DNA of 64,000 nucleotides from Thalassobius sp002708925 (GCF_049803795.1 NZ_JBNAGJ010000007.1:95244-159243); one strand, 5' to 3'. Positions 8,444 through 16,998 are shown, counted from the first letter of the stretch. Notes: generated by a model not told the origin, from the letters alone. Program-made: numbers and translations.

Positions 8444-9610
8444 ATGAAAGCATTCAAGACCCTTGCCGCTGTTGCGGCGCTGTCCCTGGGGCTTGGCGCC
8501 CCCGCGATGGCCGAAGACGGTGTCAGCGACACCGAAATCAAACTGGGCGGCGCGCATGACCTGTCAGGCATTTTCGCGCCCTTCTCGGTGCCTGCGGTGA
8601 AAGCGGCGCAGCTCTATTTCGATGAGGTGAACGCGGCGGGCGGCGTCCATGGCCGCAAAATCACCTATATCGTCGAAGACCACGGCTATCAGGTGCCCAA
8701 GGCTGTTCAGGCCGCTAACAAATTGGTGAACCGCGATAAGGTGTTCGCCATGCTGCTGAACCTGGGCACGCCCACCAACATCGCCATGTTCAAACTGCTG
8801 GAGCCCAAAGGCATCCCGAATGTCAGCCCGCTGACCTCGGCGCGTCAGATGGTGAACCCGCCCGCCCCGTGGAAATTTGCGGGCACGGCCTCTTACTATG
8901 ATGCGGTCAAGGCCGGCACGGAATACATGGCCACGGATATGGGGGTGAAAACCTTCTGCCTGATGTATCTGCCCACTGATTTTGGCAAGGAAATCGAGAT
9001 GGCCGTAAAGGAAGGCGTGGCCGCCTCGGGGGCCAGCTTTGGCATCGAAACCCAGCATAAACCCGATGAGACCGATTTCACCGGCGCGCTGGGTAAGGTG
9101 AAGGCAGCTGGCTGTAACACCGTGGGCCTGGCCCTGGGCGTTAGCCAGACGATCAACGTCGTCGCGACGGCCAATAAGCTGGGGATCGACGTGGATTTCC
9201 TGCTCAGCAATGCGGGGTTCCATACCGTTGTGGCCAAGGGGCTGGCGGCTCAGGGCGTGATGGGCGGTGTCTATGCCGCAGCAGGCTGGCAGGATCTGGA
9301 GGCCCGCATGGGCAACCCGACCGTCGCCAAATGGGTGAAATCCTACACCGATGCCACCGGCGAGAAATTCCCCGGCACCGGCGCTCTGCTGGGCCGTTCG
9401 GCGGCTGAACTGATCGTGGCCGGCTTTGAGGCCGCAGGCCCTGATCTGACCCGCGAAAGCTTTATCGCGGCGATGGAAACCCTGCAATTCGCCGACGAGG
9501 TTGCCGGGAATAACGTCAACATGTCCGCTGACAACCATGTCGCCGCCACCGAGATCTTCATCTCGGCTGTGGAAAATGGCAGCTGGAAACTGATGAAGAC
9601 CCTCAAGTGA
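8444..9610 (+). CDS. periplasmic substrate-binding protein of the Liv-type ABC importer
   Basis: The protein has 388 residues with a clear signal peptide (hydrophobic core AAVAALSLGLGAPAMA, cleavage near residue 23). The mature type I periplasmic-binding fold follows (TEIKLGGAHDLSGIF, then YFDEVNAAGGVHGRKI). It captures the solute and delivers it to LivHM. The ribosome site GGGAGGA is well placed before the ATG. It follows the ligase gene after about 60 bases. The LivK-type fold is clear, but the pocket residues do not let me say whether the ligand is an amino acid, a fatty acid or an aromatic acid. Confidence 0.92.
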   Translation: MKAFKTLAAVAALSLGLGAPAMAEDGVSDTEIKLGGAHDLSGIFAPFSVPAVKAAQLYFDEVNAAGGVHGRKITYIVEDHGYQVPKAVQAANKLVNRDKVFAMLLNLGTPTNIAMFKLLEPKGIPNVSPLTSARQMVNPPAPWKFAGTASYYDAVKAGTEYMATDMGVKTFCLMYLPTDFGKEIEMAVKEGVAASGASFGIETQHKPDETDFTGALGKVKAAGCNTVGLALGVSQTINVVATANKLGIDVDFLLSNAGFHTVVAKGLAAQGVMGGVYAAAGWQDLEARMGNPTVAKWVKSYTDATGEKFPGTGALLGRSAAELIVAGFEAAGPDLTRESFIAAMETLQFADEVAGNNVNMSADNHVAATEIFISAVENGSWKLMKTLK

Positions 9611-9692
9611 CGGTCCTGGCGGGGCGGCGCAGACCGCCCCGCACTGCTTTTCCCGACAATCGAATGCCTGTGCTCAGACCGGAGGTGCCCCC

Positions 9693-10844
9693 GTGCTGAA
9701 ACGAACGATCTATGACGAAGAACACGAGATTTTCCGCCAATCCGTCCGCAAATGGGCCGAAACCGAGGTCTTCCCCCATGGCCAGACCTGGCGCGCAGAC
9801 GGCTGCGTCAGCGCCGAGGTCTGGAAAAAGGCCGGCGCGCAGGGGTTCTTGTGCATGTATGCGGATGAAGAATACGGCGGCCTGGGTCTGGACGATTTCC
9901 GCTATGACATGATCCTGGCCGAGGAAATTAACCCGCGCGAGCCGGGTTTTTTCATCGCGCTGCATAACCGGATCGTGGGGCCGTATCTGCACAAACTGGG
10001 CACCCCAGAGCAAAAGAAACGCTTCTTGCCCGGCGTGGTATCGGGCGACACCGTTCTGGCTATCGCCATGACGGAACCGGGCACCGGATCGGACCTGGGC
10101 GGCGTGAAAACCCGCGCGGTGGATATGGGCGATCACTGGCTGCTGAATGGCTCGAAAACCTATATCTCAAATGGGATTCTGGCGGGGCTGATCGTCGTGG
10201 CCGCCCGCACCGGCGCAGGCCACCAGATCGGGCTGTTCCTGGTCGAGGACGGGATGCAGGGGGTTTCCCGTGGCCGAAACCTGAAGAAAATGGGCCTGCG
10301 CTCGCAGGACACGGCCGAGCTGTTCTTCGATGACGTGAAAGTGCCCAAGCAAAACGTGCTGGGCGATCCGCACAAAGGCTTCAAGGCGATGATGATGAAC
10401 CTGGCCGAAGAACGCATCATCGGCGCGCTGGGGTTCATGGCGCGGGCAGAGCACGCCTTCAATATCACGATGGACTATATTCAGAACCGCCGCGCCTTTG
10501 GCCAGCCGATCGGCACGTTTCAGAACTCACGGTTCAAAATGGCTTCGATGCGCACCGAACTGGATGCCGGCTGGGCGCTGACAGATCACTGCGTACGCGA
10601 ACATCTAAGCGGCGCGCTGTCCGCGGAAATGGCCGCCGAGGCGAAACTCTTCACCTCAGAAGTCGAAGGCCGCGTGGTCGATGAATGTGTTCAACTGCAC
10701 GGCGGCGCGGGGTATATGGAAGAATACGAAATCTCTCGCCTCTACAGCGACGCCCGCATCAGCCGCATCTATGCGGGCACCTCGGAGATCATGCGCGAAA
10801 TCATCGGCCGGGGCCTTGGCCTGGATGAAAGAAGCCGTAACTAA
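9693..10844 (+). CDS. acyl-CoA dehydrogenase
   Basis: This 383-residue FAD enzyme introduces the alpha-beta double bond into acyl-CoA. It shows AMTEPGTGSDLGG (flavin-binding), GSKTYISNG, a QNRRAFGQPIG helix and the C-terminal YAGTSEIMREIIGR motif. The position that carries the catalytic glutamate in short/medium-chain enzymes (YEGT) is alanine here. Instead a glutamate at residue 240 (AEERIIG) matches the base position known from isovaleryl- and long-chain acyl-CoA dehydrogenases. The start is GTG with a GGAGG site seven bases upstream. It closes the rightward catabolic operon. Confidence 0.93.
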   Translation: MLKRTIYDEEHEIFRQSVRKWAETEVFPHGQTWRADGCVSAEVWKKAGAQGFLCMYADEEYGGLGLDDFRYDMILAEEINPREPGFFIALHNRIVGPYLHKLGTPEQKKRFLPGVVSGDTVLAIAMTEPGTGSDLGGVKTRAVDMGDHWLLNGSKTYISNGILAGLIVVAARTGAGHQIGLFLVEDGMQGVSRGRNLKKMGLRSQDTAELFFDDVKVPKQNVLGDPHKGFKAMMMNLAEERIIGALGFMARAEHAFNITMDYIQNRRAFGQPIGTFQNSRFKMASMRTELDAGWALTDHCVREHLSGALSAEMAAEAKLFTSEVEGRVVDECVQLHGGAGYMEEYEISRLYSDARISRIYAGTSEIMREIIGRGLGLDERSRN

Positions 10845-10895
10845 GCGGGGCGCGCTGCGCGCGCACAGGATATCTCGGCCTGCGGCCTCGGAGAC

Positions 10896-10912
10896 GGGGC
10901 TGCGCCCCTTTT
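10896..10912 (+). terminator. probable rho-independent terminator after the acyl-CoA dehydrogenase
   Basis: GGGGC (10896-10900) pairs with GCCCC (10904-10908) around a three-base loop and is followed directly by TTTT. A second small hairpin GGCC-tgc-GGCC lies just before it. The position, 50 bases after the stop, fits the end of the importer operon. Confidence 0.6.
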
Positions 10913-10920
10913 GGCGCCCC

Positions 10921-10943
10921 CTTTCTTTGCTCTGAAAATACTC
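10921..10943 (-). repeat. copy 1 of a dispersed 23-24 bp motif
   Basis: Read on the minus strand this is GAGTATTTTCAGAGCAAAGA followed by AAG. A near-identical stretch occurs at 34270-34293 and a more diverged one at 49904-49926. Here it lies between convergent genes, beyond the terminator. Confidence 0.5.
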
Positions 10944-10960
10944 AGATTCCATCGCCTGCG

Positions 10961-11845
10961 TCAGCCCATGCGCTCGGAGGCGTAAGAACCGGGCGAGGCC
11001 GGGAACACCACTGTTTTATTACCATTGAGGAAAGCGCGGTGGTGAATATGGGCGTGCACGGCGCGCGCCAGGACCGAGGCTTCGACATCGCGGCCCAGGC
11101 TGACGTAATCCTCGGGCGATTGGGCATGGGTCACGCGCACGGTGTCTTGCTCGATGATCGGGCCTTCGTCCAGATCTGCCGTCACATAATGCGCGGTCGC
11201 TCCGATCAGTTTCACGCCGCGCTGATAGGCCTGTTTATAGGGGTTCGCCCCTTTGAACGAGGGCAGGAACGAGTGGTGGATATTGATGATCCGCCCCGAC
11301 ATCTTCTGGCACATTTCATCCGAAAGCACCTGCATGTAGCGCGCCAGCACCACCAGCTCGGCGCCGCTGTCTTCGATGATGGCCATTTGCTGGGCTTCGG
11401 CCTGGGCTTTGTTGTCCTTTGTGACCTTGATGTAATGGAAGGGAATATCGTGGTTCACCACGACCTTCTGATATTCCATATGGTTCGAGATCACGCCCAC
11501 GATGTCGATCGGCAGCGCGCCGATCCGCCAGCGATACAGCAGATCGTTCAGGCAATGACCAAAACGCGAGACCATCAGGATGACCTTCATCTTCTGGCTT
11601 TCGTCATGGAAGGCAAAGGCCATTTCGAACGCCTGGGCGGTTTGCGCAAAGGCCTCGGTCAGGCTGTCGATGCTGGCGCCTGTTTCCGACCGGAAGCTGA
11701 TCCGCATGAAAAAGTTGCCGGTCTCGAAATCATCATACTGGGCCGAATCCGAAATGTTGCAGCCCTGCTTTGACAGAAAGGCGGCGATGGCGGCCACGAC
11801 GCCTCGGGTGGATTTGCATTTCACGGTCAGAGCAAAGCTGTGCAT
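10961..11845 (-). CDS. purU: formyltetrahydrofolate deformylase
   Basis: The protein hydrolyses 10-formyl-THF to THF and formate. An N-terminal ACT domain (about residues 1-80) contains KSTRGVVAAIAAFLSKQGCNI. The C-terminal formyltransferase-fold domain carries INIHHSFLPSFKGANPY and DLDEGPIIEQD with the conserved histidine and aspartate. From the ATG at 11845 it has 294 residues. An ATG three codons upstream (11854) sits directly on the AGGG ribosome site, so I prefer 11845. Together with fhs and folD near the right end, it shows active one-carbon traffic, possibly linked to C1 compound use. Confidence 0.95.
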   Translation of the reverse strand: MHSFALTVKCKSTRGVVAAIAAFLSKQGCNISDSAQYDDFETGNFFMRISFRSETGASIDSLTEAFAQTAQAFEMAFAFHDESQKMKVILMVSRFGHCLNDLLYRWRIGALPIDIVGVISNHMEYQKVVVNHDIPFHYIKVTKDNKAQAEAQQMAIIEDSGAELVVLARYMQVLSDEMCQKMSGRIINIHHSFLPSFKGANPYKQAYQRGVKLIGATAHYVTADLDEGPIIEQDTVRVTHAQSPEDYVSLGRDVEASVLARAVHAHIHHRAFLNGNKTVVFPASPGSYASERMG

Positions 11846-12126
11846 CAAGGTCATCCCTGGTCAGAAGTCATATCTTTCCAGCGGTATACGGCAGCGCATT
11901 CGGGGGGCAATGCCTTGATTGCGACTGTTTTGGGCGAAAATGCGGGGGGTGTGGAAAAAAGGGCGGACCAGGTTTCCGAAAGGCGACGTTTGACGCTTAT
12001 TTTCCGGCAACGCGGGTTTGCGGTGTTCAGGGAACATGGCGGGATGGGGCGCGCAAACCGGCCCGCCGCAGCCGGGGGCAGGGCGGGCCGGTCTGGATGA
12101 TGCCTCGGGGACAGGACAGATGGGGA
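11846..12126. other. intergenic stretch without a recognised gene
   Basis: About 280 bases between purU and the small membrane protein, both on the minus strand. The only structure I see is the GC-rich inverted repeat at 12056-12091. The rest should contain the purU promoter, but no clear -35/-10 pair could be picked out. Confidence 0.5.
12056..12091 (-). terminator. strong GC hairpin 3' of the small membrane protein gene
   Basis: ACCGGCCCGCC (12056-12066) and GGCGGGCCGGT (12081-12091) form a perfect 11-bp stem with a 14-base loop. In the minus-strand transcript it is followed by only UUUG, so termination would rely mainly on the hairpin. It lies about 35 bases past the stop of the upstream gene. 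Confidence 0.45.
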
Positions 12127-12537
12127 TTAGTCTTGGCGTCCCCGAACCGGAGAAACGGACATCATCAGACCCAGGGCGGCCGTGCCCCCCGCCAACCCGA
12201 CCAGCAGGGCGGGCGAGGCAGTGTACAGCAATTCAAAGAGGGCACGGGCCAGAGCGGCAGGGAAACCGCCCATTTGCGGCTGGGTCAGCGCCGCAAACCA
12301 GCAAAGAACGTGCCACGCTACGGTGGCAATCCCGCAAGACAGAGCCGCCGCGTGTTGCGCCGATCTGGCAAACCGCAGCGCCAGTGCGGCGGCCGACAAG
12401 GCTGGGAAAAGGGCGGGCAGGGCACTCACCCCCTGCCCGCCAGTCACGTTGAAATCCAGCCAGACCGCAACGGGGACAGTCGCAGCAGCGGCCGACAAGG
12501 CAGGGACCAAAACGGAAAGGGGAAATGATTTGGTCAT
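12127..12537 (-). CDS. small hydrophobic membrane protein of unknown function
   Basis: I do not recognise a family. The 136-residue product is almost entirely hydrophobic with about four membrane spans (around residues 5-25, 35-55, 65-85 and 100-125) and a short polar C-terminus (SPVRGRQD). The chosen ATG at 12537 has an AAAGG ribosome site nine bases upstream; an ATG at 12561 is in frame but lacks one. The gene stands alone between purU and the caspase-like locus on the same strand. Weak conservation or overprediction cannot be excluded. Confidence 0.55.
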   Translation of the reverse strand: MTKSFPLSVLVPALSAAAATVPVAVWLDFNVTGGQGVSALPALFPALSAAALALRFARSAQHAAALSCGIATVAWHVLCWFAALTQPQMGGFPAALARALFELLYTASPALLVGLAGGTAALGLMMSVSPVRGRQD

Positions 12538-12629
12538 GAAAAAGTACCTTTGTTTCAACATGATATAAGCTTAGACTCTGGCGGCGCGGGGCTCAAATGA
12601 CGAAAGCTGTCACAAAGCGCGGGGGCCAA

Positions 12630-12659
12630 GAAAAACGCGGCCTCTTGCGGGGCCGCGTT
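12630..12659 (-). terminator. rho-independent terminator of the caspase A operon
   Basis: AACGCGGCC (12634-12642) and GGCCGCGTT (12651-12659) form a 9-bp stem with an 8-base loop. On the minus strand it is followed by a U run from the A tract at 12631-12635. It lies 25 bases beyond the stop of the caspase-like gene. This is one of the clearest intrinsic terminators in the window. Confidence 0.8.
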
Positions 12660-12683
12660 CGGGATTTCCTATTGGGGGCTGGC

Positions 12684-14798
12684 TTAGTCCGCTGGAACCG
12701 TGTCGATTTCGAATTGCAGGATCACGGGGGCGGGTTTGGCCTTGGTTTTGCGGCTGGACAGGCTGACCGCCGCGCGTGTGCTGACGCCAAACCCGGCCTC
12801 ATCCAGCAATCCGCGCAAGCCGCGCGCGGCCTGGCCAATTTCGCGGGTGCGTTCGAGCGGGGGCTGATCCAGAAAGGACAGATCCTCGACGGCGGATTGC
12901 TTATCGGCGGCCGAAACAATGACCAGCAGGCGATCCCGGCCAAAGCTGTCGTCCGTCACCAGCACGAAATCCTCTTTCAGCGTGTCTCCGGGGTGCAATC
13001 GCCCATTGCCCATGAAGGTGATCGAATATTGCGCACCAACATAGAGAATATTGAAATCCACCGGGTCGGAATTGGGGTTTGTCAGCTCCAGGCCGATGAC
13101 GTCATTGGGCACCATTCGGTGGACGATGGCGCTCTGGACGGTTTCATGAGCATAGATTTCCTCGGAGTCTGTGTCGAATTTCGCGCGGGTCAGGTCGGCT
13201 GAAATATCGATCGTTTTACCGCCAGTCGCCGCGCCCATTTTCATCAGATTCAATGCCTTGCCCATGTGGGACAGATTGTCGGACAGTACAGTGCCCAGCT
13301 GCTGCGCGTCCTTATCGGCTGTCGAGATAGAGAAAAGCGTATCGTATTGATCTTCCTCGACTATTCCGGATGCAGGCAGGAACCAGAGCGCATCCGGCCT
13401 GGGGCTGTCCGGAATCACGGCCAGGCGCAGGTCGGCCTCTTCTCCGGCGGGGACGAACCGCAGACGAGGGCCGATGCGGGCGTTCTGCCGCGCCCAGTTC
13501 AGCGCCTCTTGCAGGGCCTGCGCCGGGGCGCTGCCGGGCTGCGGCAGTGCTACCGAAAGAGACATATCAACATTATTGGATATTTTTCGGATCACCGCCC
13601 CCTTGGGCAATTGCGCGGGCCCCTCGGTTTTGGGGGTCAGCGTGGCCGAAAACGTATCCAGCCCGGTGATTTCATAGCTGGCCAGGGCGGCCTCATCCAG
13701 ATCGGCGGGCGAGGCCAGAAGGATCACCTCTTCGCCCTCGCTTAGCCCATGCAAACGGCCAGCGGGGATCGTCAGGCGATCCTTTTTGCGGGCGGCGGGC
13801 CATTGCAGAATCCGGCCCGCCGCCCCGGTGCCAAAGACCGGATCGTCCAGATTTCCTTCGAACAGAGGGGTCGCGCGCGCCAGGTTCAGCGCCGTGTATT
13901 TGCGCAGCACTTCGTCGCCCAACTGGCGATAGGTGATGCCCGGACGCTCGGCCAGCGTTTCGAACAGAGTATAGGTGAACACCCCTTGCAAACGGCGCCC
14001 GGCCTTGCCTTTGGGCATGTTTTTTTCTGGTGTTGTTTCAGTGGTTTGCGCCGCGTAAAAGGCAATCAGACGGCCCATTTCCCCGGCTGCGGCGGGCAAT
14101 TCCACGGCGCTGTCGGGAATGTCGCGGGGCGAGGGCAGAGCGCGGCTGGCCCCTTCGGCGGCGGCCATCGCATCGGCGGGGATGCCCAGGGCGGCAGGCC
14201 CCAGTTTGCGTTCGCGGGTTTCGCCCTCTATTCCGGGGGCGGCGCGGGTGGCGGTGCCTGAATGGCAGCTGTCAAACACCACCCAGACATCGGCGCCCCT
14301 GGCCCGGATCGCGGTCAGCATCTGCCCGATTTCATCATCCACCAGCGCGTTCTGAACGGTGCCGACCGTATCCTGCCAGGGGCCGATATCGACGGGCAGG
14401 AACAGCTCGTCCAGACCATCGGTTTCGGTGGCCGGGTCCAGCGCCGGCGCCTGCGAACCATGCCCCGAGAAGTGCAGATACACGAAATCTCCTGGCTGCA
14501 CCGTGGCGGCCAGATGCGCAAACCCATCGCGGATCGCCTGTAGCGTCGGAGGCGTGCCCCCCGCGACTCCATCGGCCAGCACGGTGATGTTTTCAGGGGC
14601 GAATTGCGCCACCGGATTGGATTGCAGATAGGTCGAGACCAGCTCTATGTCATTGGCCGGCCCACGCAGCCAGAACCGTTCGTGCAGGGCCGGATAGGTT
14701 GAGGCTCCGATCAGCAGGGCGTGGTTGTCGCGGGCCTGAGCAGACAGCCCGGCCAGCGCCAGCATTCCGGTCAGGGCAGTGGTGCGCAGCAATCGCAT
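12684..14798 (-). CDS. exported caspase-like (peptidase C14) protein A
   Basis: This 704-residue protein has a signal peptide (TALTGMLALAGLSAQA, cleavage near 22) and a metacaspase/orthocaspase-type p20 domain. The catalytic His is at about 113 in HFSGHGSQ and the catalytic Cys at about 178 in FDSCHSGT. The DSCHSG context and acidic DGLDE segment are those of enzymes that cleave after Arg or Lys; that specificity is inferred from the family. The C-terminal 200 residues include a region resembling the DUF4384-type domain found in secreted caspase-like proteins (ILYVGAQYSITFMGNG, then RDRLLVIVSA). It follows the 219-residue secreted protein gene by 10 bases and is probably co-transcribed. Its closest relative in the window is protein B at 20604-22667. 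Confidence 0.88.
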   Translation of the reverse strand: MRLLRTTALTGMLALAGLSAQARDNHALLIGASTYPALHERFWLRGPANDIELVSTYLQSNPVAQFAPENITVLADGVAGGTPPTLQAIRDGFAHLAATVQPGDFVYLHFSGHGSQAPALDPATETDGLDELFLPVDIGPWQDTVGTVQNALVDDEIGQMLTAIRARGADVWVVFDSCHSGTATRAAPGIEGETRERKLGPAALGIPADAMAAAEGASRALPSPRDIPDSAVELPAAAGEMGRLIAFYAAQTTETTPEKNMPKGKAGRRLQGVFTYTLFETLAERPGITYRQLGDEVLRKYTALNLARATPLFEGNLDDPVFGTGAAGRILQWPAARKKDRLTIPAGRLHGLSEGEEVILLASPADLDEAALASYEITGLDTFSATLTPKTEGPAQLPKGAVIRKISNNVDMSLSVALPQPGSAPAQALQEALNWARQNARIGPRLRFVPAGEEADLRLAVIPDSPRPDALWFLPASGIVEEDQYDTLFSISTADKDAQQLGTVLSDNLSHMGKALNLMKMGAATGGKTIDISADLTRAKFDTDSEEIYAHETVQSAIVHRMVPNDVIGLELTNPNSDPVDFNILYVGAQYSITFMGNGRLHPGDTLKEDFVLVTDDSFGRDRLLVIVSAADKQSAVEDLSFLDQPPLERTREIGQAARGLRGLLDEAGFGVSTRAAVSLSSRKTKAKPAPVILQFEIDTVPAD

Positions 14799-14808
14799 GG
14801 TGGTGTCC

Positions 14809-15468
14809 TTAGTTGGTGATCAGCGAATAAGGAGAGGCAGCGGTGCCCTTGTTCTTGACGATGATGGTAAAGCCTTCGGTGGTGGCCGGGCGCCAGCCGC
14901 AATAGGCGATCGCGCTGATATCGGTGTCTGAACAGACCAGCCGGCCCTTTGCGTCCTGCACATATAGGTTCAGATCGGTGGCGGCCTGGCCCTCGACATA
15001 GACTTCGGCATATTCGCCGCCCGTGTAGGGCAGGGGCGGATAGGTGTCGGTGCCCCCCGCGCGGATCGAGGTGATCGAATAGACCTGGCCCGTGGCCACG
15101 CCTTTGGTGTTTTCGGCGCGGATGTCGTCGATGATTCCCAGCAGCGCGTCATCCCCGGCAGCCAGTTCCGCGGCGACGTCCAGCATTGCGTGCCAACCGA
15201 GCGGGGCAGTCTCTGCGGGGGGTTCCGGCGGCACTTCTGCGGCGGAAATCGGGGCGCGGTCGGTTTGCTGAAAATGCAGGGATTTGCGCAGTTTGGCCGC
15301 CGCGACAATCAGGATCGGATCCTCGGATTCTACCCCCGACAGAAAAAGCTGCGCCGAGATTTCGGCGGTTTGCAGCGGCGTTTGGGCCTGCGCGGGAAAC
15401 GGCAATGACATCGGCAATAGCGAGGCGGCTGTCAGGCAAAAGGCAAGGCGAAGGGACTTTGAAAACAT
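14809..15468 (-). CDS. secreted protein with PPC-like C-terminus, paralogue A
   Basis: This 219-residue protein has a signal peptide ending near PAQAQ (about residue 29). It is clearly related to the 215-residue protein at 24312-24959. Both have a DP....AAK segment after the signal, a proline-rich linker, an AEGDDAL/AAGDDAL helix, and a C-terminal beta-rich half. That half runs DLNLYVQDAKGRLVC, then YCGWRP and finally YSLITN. This half resembles the pre-peptidase C-terminal (PPC) fold; I infer that from pattern only. The two conserved cysteines could form a disulfide in the periplasm. It is first in the leftward operon with caspase-like protein A, which suggests it is a partner, inhibitor or substrate carrier. 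Confidence 0.75.
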   Translation of the reverse strand: MFSKSLRLAFCLTAASLLPMSLPFPAQAQTPLQTAEISAQLFLSGVESEDPILIVAAAKLRKSLHFQQTDRAPISAAEVPPEPPAETAPLGWHAMLDVAAELAAGDDALLGIIDDIRAENTKGVATGQVYSITSIRAGGTDTYPPLPYTGGEYAEVYVEGQAATDLNLYVQDAKGRLVCSDTDISAIAYCGWRPATTEGFTIIVKNKGTAASPYSLITN

Positions 15469-15544
15469 GCAAATCTCCGGCGTTGAATGGGGGGATAATG
15501 CGTGCCCCGGCGCTGCAATTCAAAACTTTTCTGGCCCCAATTTG

Positions 15545-15567
15545 CACATGAACGGACTTGTCATGTG
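15545..15567. promoter_or_regulatory. inverted repeat between divergent halves of the protease locus
   Basis: CACATGA (15545-15551) and TCATGTG (15561-15567) are perfect inverted arms separated by nine bases, in the 156-base gap between paralogue A and the HtrA-like gene. The position suits an operator for the response regulator encoded in the locus. OmpR-family proteins usually prefer direct repeats, so another regulator is equally possible. Confidence 0.4.
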
Positions 15568-15624
15568 AGTTCGCAAGGCCGCGTTGCTACCCAGAAAGGG
15601 ACCGGAACAAGAAGGAGGGTTACC

Positions 15625-16977
15625 ATGACCCAGACCATTCGTACCATCCCCGCGCAACGTGTTTTCAGCGCTCGCCCCCTGCGCCCGCCCGTGCTGCGGC
15701 TGCTGCCCATTCTGGCGCTGTGCCTGACGCTGGTCACGGCGATTGCAGAGCGCGCGCAGGCGGCCTCGGGGCTGGACAGAGCGCTGCGCGCCACCTTGGT
15801 TGTCTACACCGATGACGGGGATGAGAAGTTCCTGGGCTCGGCCGTTTTGTGGCGCGACGGGCGGCTGGCCGTGACCAATGCGCATGTGGTGAAGCGCAAC
15901 GCCCGCGTGGTTTTGCAGCATTCGGACGGGCGCAGCGTGGTTGCCCAGGTGATCTGGCGCGATGACAAACGTGACATTGCGGTGATCGAATTGCCGGGCG
16001 CTGTGTTCGGTCCGGGGCTGGAGCCCGTTGCGGCCCTGCCCTCGGTCGGGCAAGAGATCTATGCCGTGGGGGCGCCGTTGCAAGCGGCCTCGACCGTGAC
16101 GCGCGGGATCGTGTCGGCGGCGGCGCGGCAGGTGCTGGCCTCGGTGCCGGTGCGCTATATTCAGCATGACGCGGCGATCAATCCGGGCAGCTCGGGGGGG
16201 CCGCTTTTGGATGATCAGGGCCGCATTCTTGGGATCAACGCGCGGATTGCCGATGGTTCGCGCCTGTTCGTGGGGATTTCCTATGCCATTCCCGCAGCTC
16301 TGATCGAGCGCGCCATCGCCGGAGATCTGCCCCCTGTGCCGGATATGGGCCTGACCATGCGCCCCGTGGACCGCCGGATCGCCGCCGCGCTGGGGCTGGA
16401 GCCGGGCAAGGGCCTGCTTGTCGACAATGTGAATCCCGCCAGTCTGGGCGCGCGTGCCGGGCTAAAAGCCGGCGATGTGCTGGTCTCTGCGGGGGATCGG
16501 CCGATTCTGAAACCCGGCGATCTGGCCTTTGCCCTGGAGACACGCCAAGGCGACACCCTGCCGCTGACCGTGCTGCGCAACGGTGCGCCGGTGACGCTGA
16601 CATTGAGCCTGCATATCCAATCGGTGTCGCTGGGGGACGATGGGGCCTCGCGCTCGATTGCGATCATCCGGGCCTATGATCTGGCGCGTCTGGGGCTGCA
16701 ACTGGCCCAGGACGGCACCACTGTCGAGGTGATCAGCCCCGCCAGCCCTGCCTTTCTGGCCGGCCTGGATGTCGGAGACACCATCGTGTCGGTGAACGGC
16801 AAACCGGCCACGGCTGAGCTGCTGAAAACGCTGAAAATCTCGCGGCCGGTGCTGTTGCTGGTGCAGCGTCCCGACGGGCGCACCCTGCATGTGACGGTGG
16901 ATCCGTGGACCAACGGGTCGAAAACGCGGATCGTGGGGGGCGCGAATGTCCTTGACCCCGTGGTCGTAATCTTCTGA
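15625..16977 (+). CDS. exported HtrA/DegP-like serine protease with two PDZ domains
   Basis: From the ATG at 15625 (GGAGGG site upstream) the protein has 450 residues. A long signal region (about 24-46) ends in AERAQA. The protease domain carries His87 (TNAHVVK), Asp117 (DKRDIAVIEL) and Ser190 (NPGSSGGPLL). Two PDZ domains follow (about 242-330 and 345-425). The last 15 residues read RIVGGANVLDPVVVIF from residue 435, which resembles a trypsin-type activation site plus a hydrophobic C-terminus. DegP-type proteins degrade or sense misfolded envelope proteins. It is the first gene of the rightward run and sits directly upstream of the two-component pair, so it may be a regulated or signal-processing protease. 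Confidence 0.9.
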   Translation: MTQTIRTIPAQRVFSARPLRPPVLRLLPILALCLTLVTAIAERAQAASGLDRALRATLVVYTDDGDEKFLGSAVLWRDGRLAVTNAHVVKRNARVVLQHSDGRSVVAQVIWRDDKRDIAVIELPGAVFGPGLEPVAALPSVGQEIYAVGAPLQAASTVTRGIVSAAARQVLASVPVRYIQHDAAINPGSSGGPLLDDQGRILGINARIADGSRLFVGISYAIPAALIERAIAGDLPPVPDMGLTMRPVDRRIAAALGLEPGKGLLVDNVNPASLGARAGLKAGDVLVSAGDRPILKPGDLAFALETRQGDTLPLTVLRNGAPVTLTLSLHIQSVSLGDDGASRSIAIIRAYDLARLGLQLAQDGTTVEVISPASPAFLAGLDVGDTIVSVNGKPATAELLKTLKISRPVLLLVQRPDGRTLHVTVDPWTNGSKTRIVGGANVLDPVVVIF

Positions 16978-16998
16978 TCTGTGCATAAGGAGCACCAC

